Shown: piece by piece, positions 63,331 to 64,000 of the stretch
How positions within the stretch are numbered: the first letter of the stretch is position 1
How the letters are laid out: every line of letters starts with the position of its first letter
From: CAVTLG01 sp963802635
GTDB taxonomy: Bacteria > Chloroflexota > Ktedonobacteria > Ktedonobacterales > Ktedonobacteraceae
DNA: 64,000 nucleotides
NCBI GenBank assembly: GCA_963802635.1
Contig: CAWDJJ010000002.1
Coordinates: forward strand, 1,383,025 to 1,447,024
Reading direction: 5' to 3'
The notes under the pieces: generated by a model
Told to the model about the DNA's origin: nothing
Database searches by the model: none
Seen by the model: the letters and a program-made list of their open reading frames with translations, nothing else
Position numbers and translations under genes: made by a program

Positions 63331-64000
63331 TTAATGAATGCGGAGTAACAGCTCTCCTTGTTCATTCACATCCTCAGCTACTCCGCGAGGAGTTTGTTTC
63401 CTTGTCGTACCTGAATGGTGCGACCTAGCGTTGAAAGTTGACTACGCCATTTTTCTCGTATCAACCGAGATGTGTGCCTGTGTGCCTCCATGGTTGAAGC
63501 CTCAGCCTCCTGTTGGAGTGCCAGATAGGTACTTTCTACAGAGCGTAGGCGGAGCCGCACCAAAAGCTTCCCGGTTCAGGCTATGACCGCATACTTCTGC
63601 CAGAGTTGTTGTCGTTGCCGCAAGCCCTGGTAATGGCTCTGACCTGATGTTAGCAAGCTGTGCACTCCGTCCATTGACATTGACACCAATGCCCACGATG
63701 GCAACGAAATAACCTGCCAAATCATGGCTAGTTTCTATCAAGAGACCTGCGATTCCTTGCGTTCCTGAATGAGGACATCATTGGGCCACTTAATAGCCGC
63801 GGTAACACCGCAACTGGTGGCAATCGCGTCTCTACTACTGCAAGTGAAGCAGTCATAACCAGCAGATAGGGTGGAAATGATGGTCGGAGCACGATAGATG
63901 AGAGGAAGAACAACGTCCTGCTACTATCTACCCAGTGGTGTCCTTGTCTCCCTTTGCCAGCCGTCTGGCTGTCTGCGAATACCATTACCCCTTCCTCTGA
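63331..64000 (-). pseudogene. birA: Biotin--protein ligase (BirA-like), four frame breaks, cut by window edge
   Basis: Pieces in order, minus strand: VFADSQTAGKGRQGHHW (biotin/ATP loop), SRTLFFLSSIVLRPSFPP, then DAIATSCGVTAAIKWPNDVL (catalytic KWPND) and IQERK, then IAGLLIETSHDLAGYFVAIV with GIGVNVN, then ALVRLRLRSVESTYLALQQE, and finally the C-terminal GRTIQVRQGNKLLAE and VAEDVNEQGELLLRIH. The breaks: GAGA for GA at 63829-63834, extra GA at 63753-63756, TTTT for TTT at 63562-63565, and a missing base near 63380. Each corrected join restores a known family motif. BirA activates biotin carboxylases and is normally essential, so errors in the consensus are likely. The N-terminus is outside the window. 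Confidence 0.85.

Overview
The window looks like chromosomal DNA of a Ktedonobacteria-type Chloroflexota. This is inferred from gene style, not from a database match: zinc-ribbon proteins with kinase-like or single-helix membrane architecture, an XRE regulator with an MmyB-like C-terminus, a split cytochrome b complex with a Rieske protein, GlgA, and GC-rich dispersed repeats. No ribosomal RNA, integrase or CRISPR array is visible. The only RNA gene is a tRNA-Thr(CGT).

Layout. 1-9.3 kb is a type III-B CRISPR interference and signalling module. On the minus strand cmr1-cmr2(cas10)-cmr3-cmr4-cmr5-cmr6 run into a Card1/Can2-like CARF gene cut by the window edge. Upstream lie a CARF-LuxR-type HTH regulator (minus) and, divergent from it, an ATPase fused to two Csx3-like domains (plus). 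Cas10 keeps GGDD but lacks the HD nuclease, so the locus appears built around cyclic oligoadenylate: made by Cas10, sensed by the two CARF proteins and probably removed by the Csx3 fusion. No cas1, cas2 or cas6 is present.

9.6-12.3 kb: XRE regulator, small proteins and a zinc-ribbon pseudokinase. 12.4-18 kb: MFS carrier, PucR-type activator and acyl-CoA synthetase, with a shared inverted repeat in both promoter regions. 18.8-28.7 kb: xylulokinase, a DUF4190-like protein, a UvrD-type helicase-nuclease, a surface protein, a tandem VOC protein and glycogen synthase. 28.8-36.2 kb: cytochrome bc-type operon (petB-like, petD-like, Rieske, cupredoxin, membrane protein) next to a NarL-type two-component system. 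36-44 kb: hypothetical proteins, an FAD oxidoreductase and a LarC-like protein. 44-49 kb: tRNA-Thr, RdgB and a DnaQ exonuclease fused to a dead DinG helicase. 49-64 kb: PspA, hydrolase, 3-hydroxybutyrate dehydrogenase-like SDR, a repeat protein, AICAR transformylase, Ser/Thr kinase, FtsH, ArgD, ComF, LysRS, GreA and a biotin ligase running off the edge.

Sequence quality. At least a dozen genes that should be intact are broken by 1-2 nt indels, mostly in short homopolymers or GC/GA dinucleotides, and two carry in-frame TAG codons. Broken genes include housekeeping ones (AICAR transformylase, biotin ligase, Rieske), so many of these are probably read or assembly errors, although local decay is possible. 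I give the merged extents and mark each break.

Structure beyond genes. A two-stem hairpin repeat occurs twice with compensatory changes in both stems, and its core recurs a third time. Two very long perfect hairpins and several short dispersed repeat families lie between genes.
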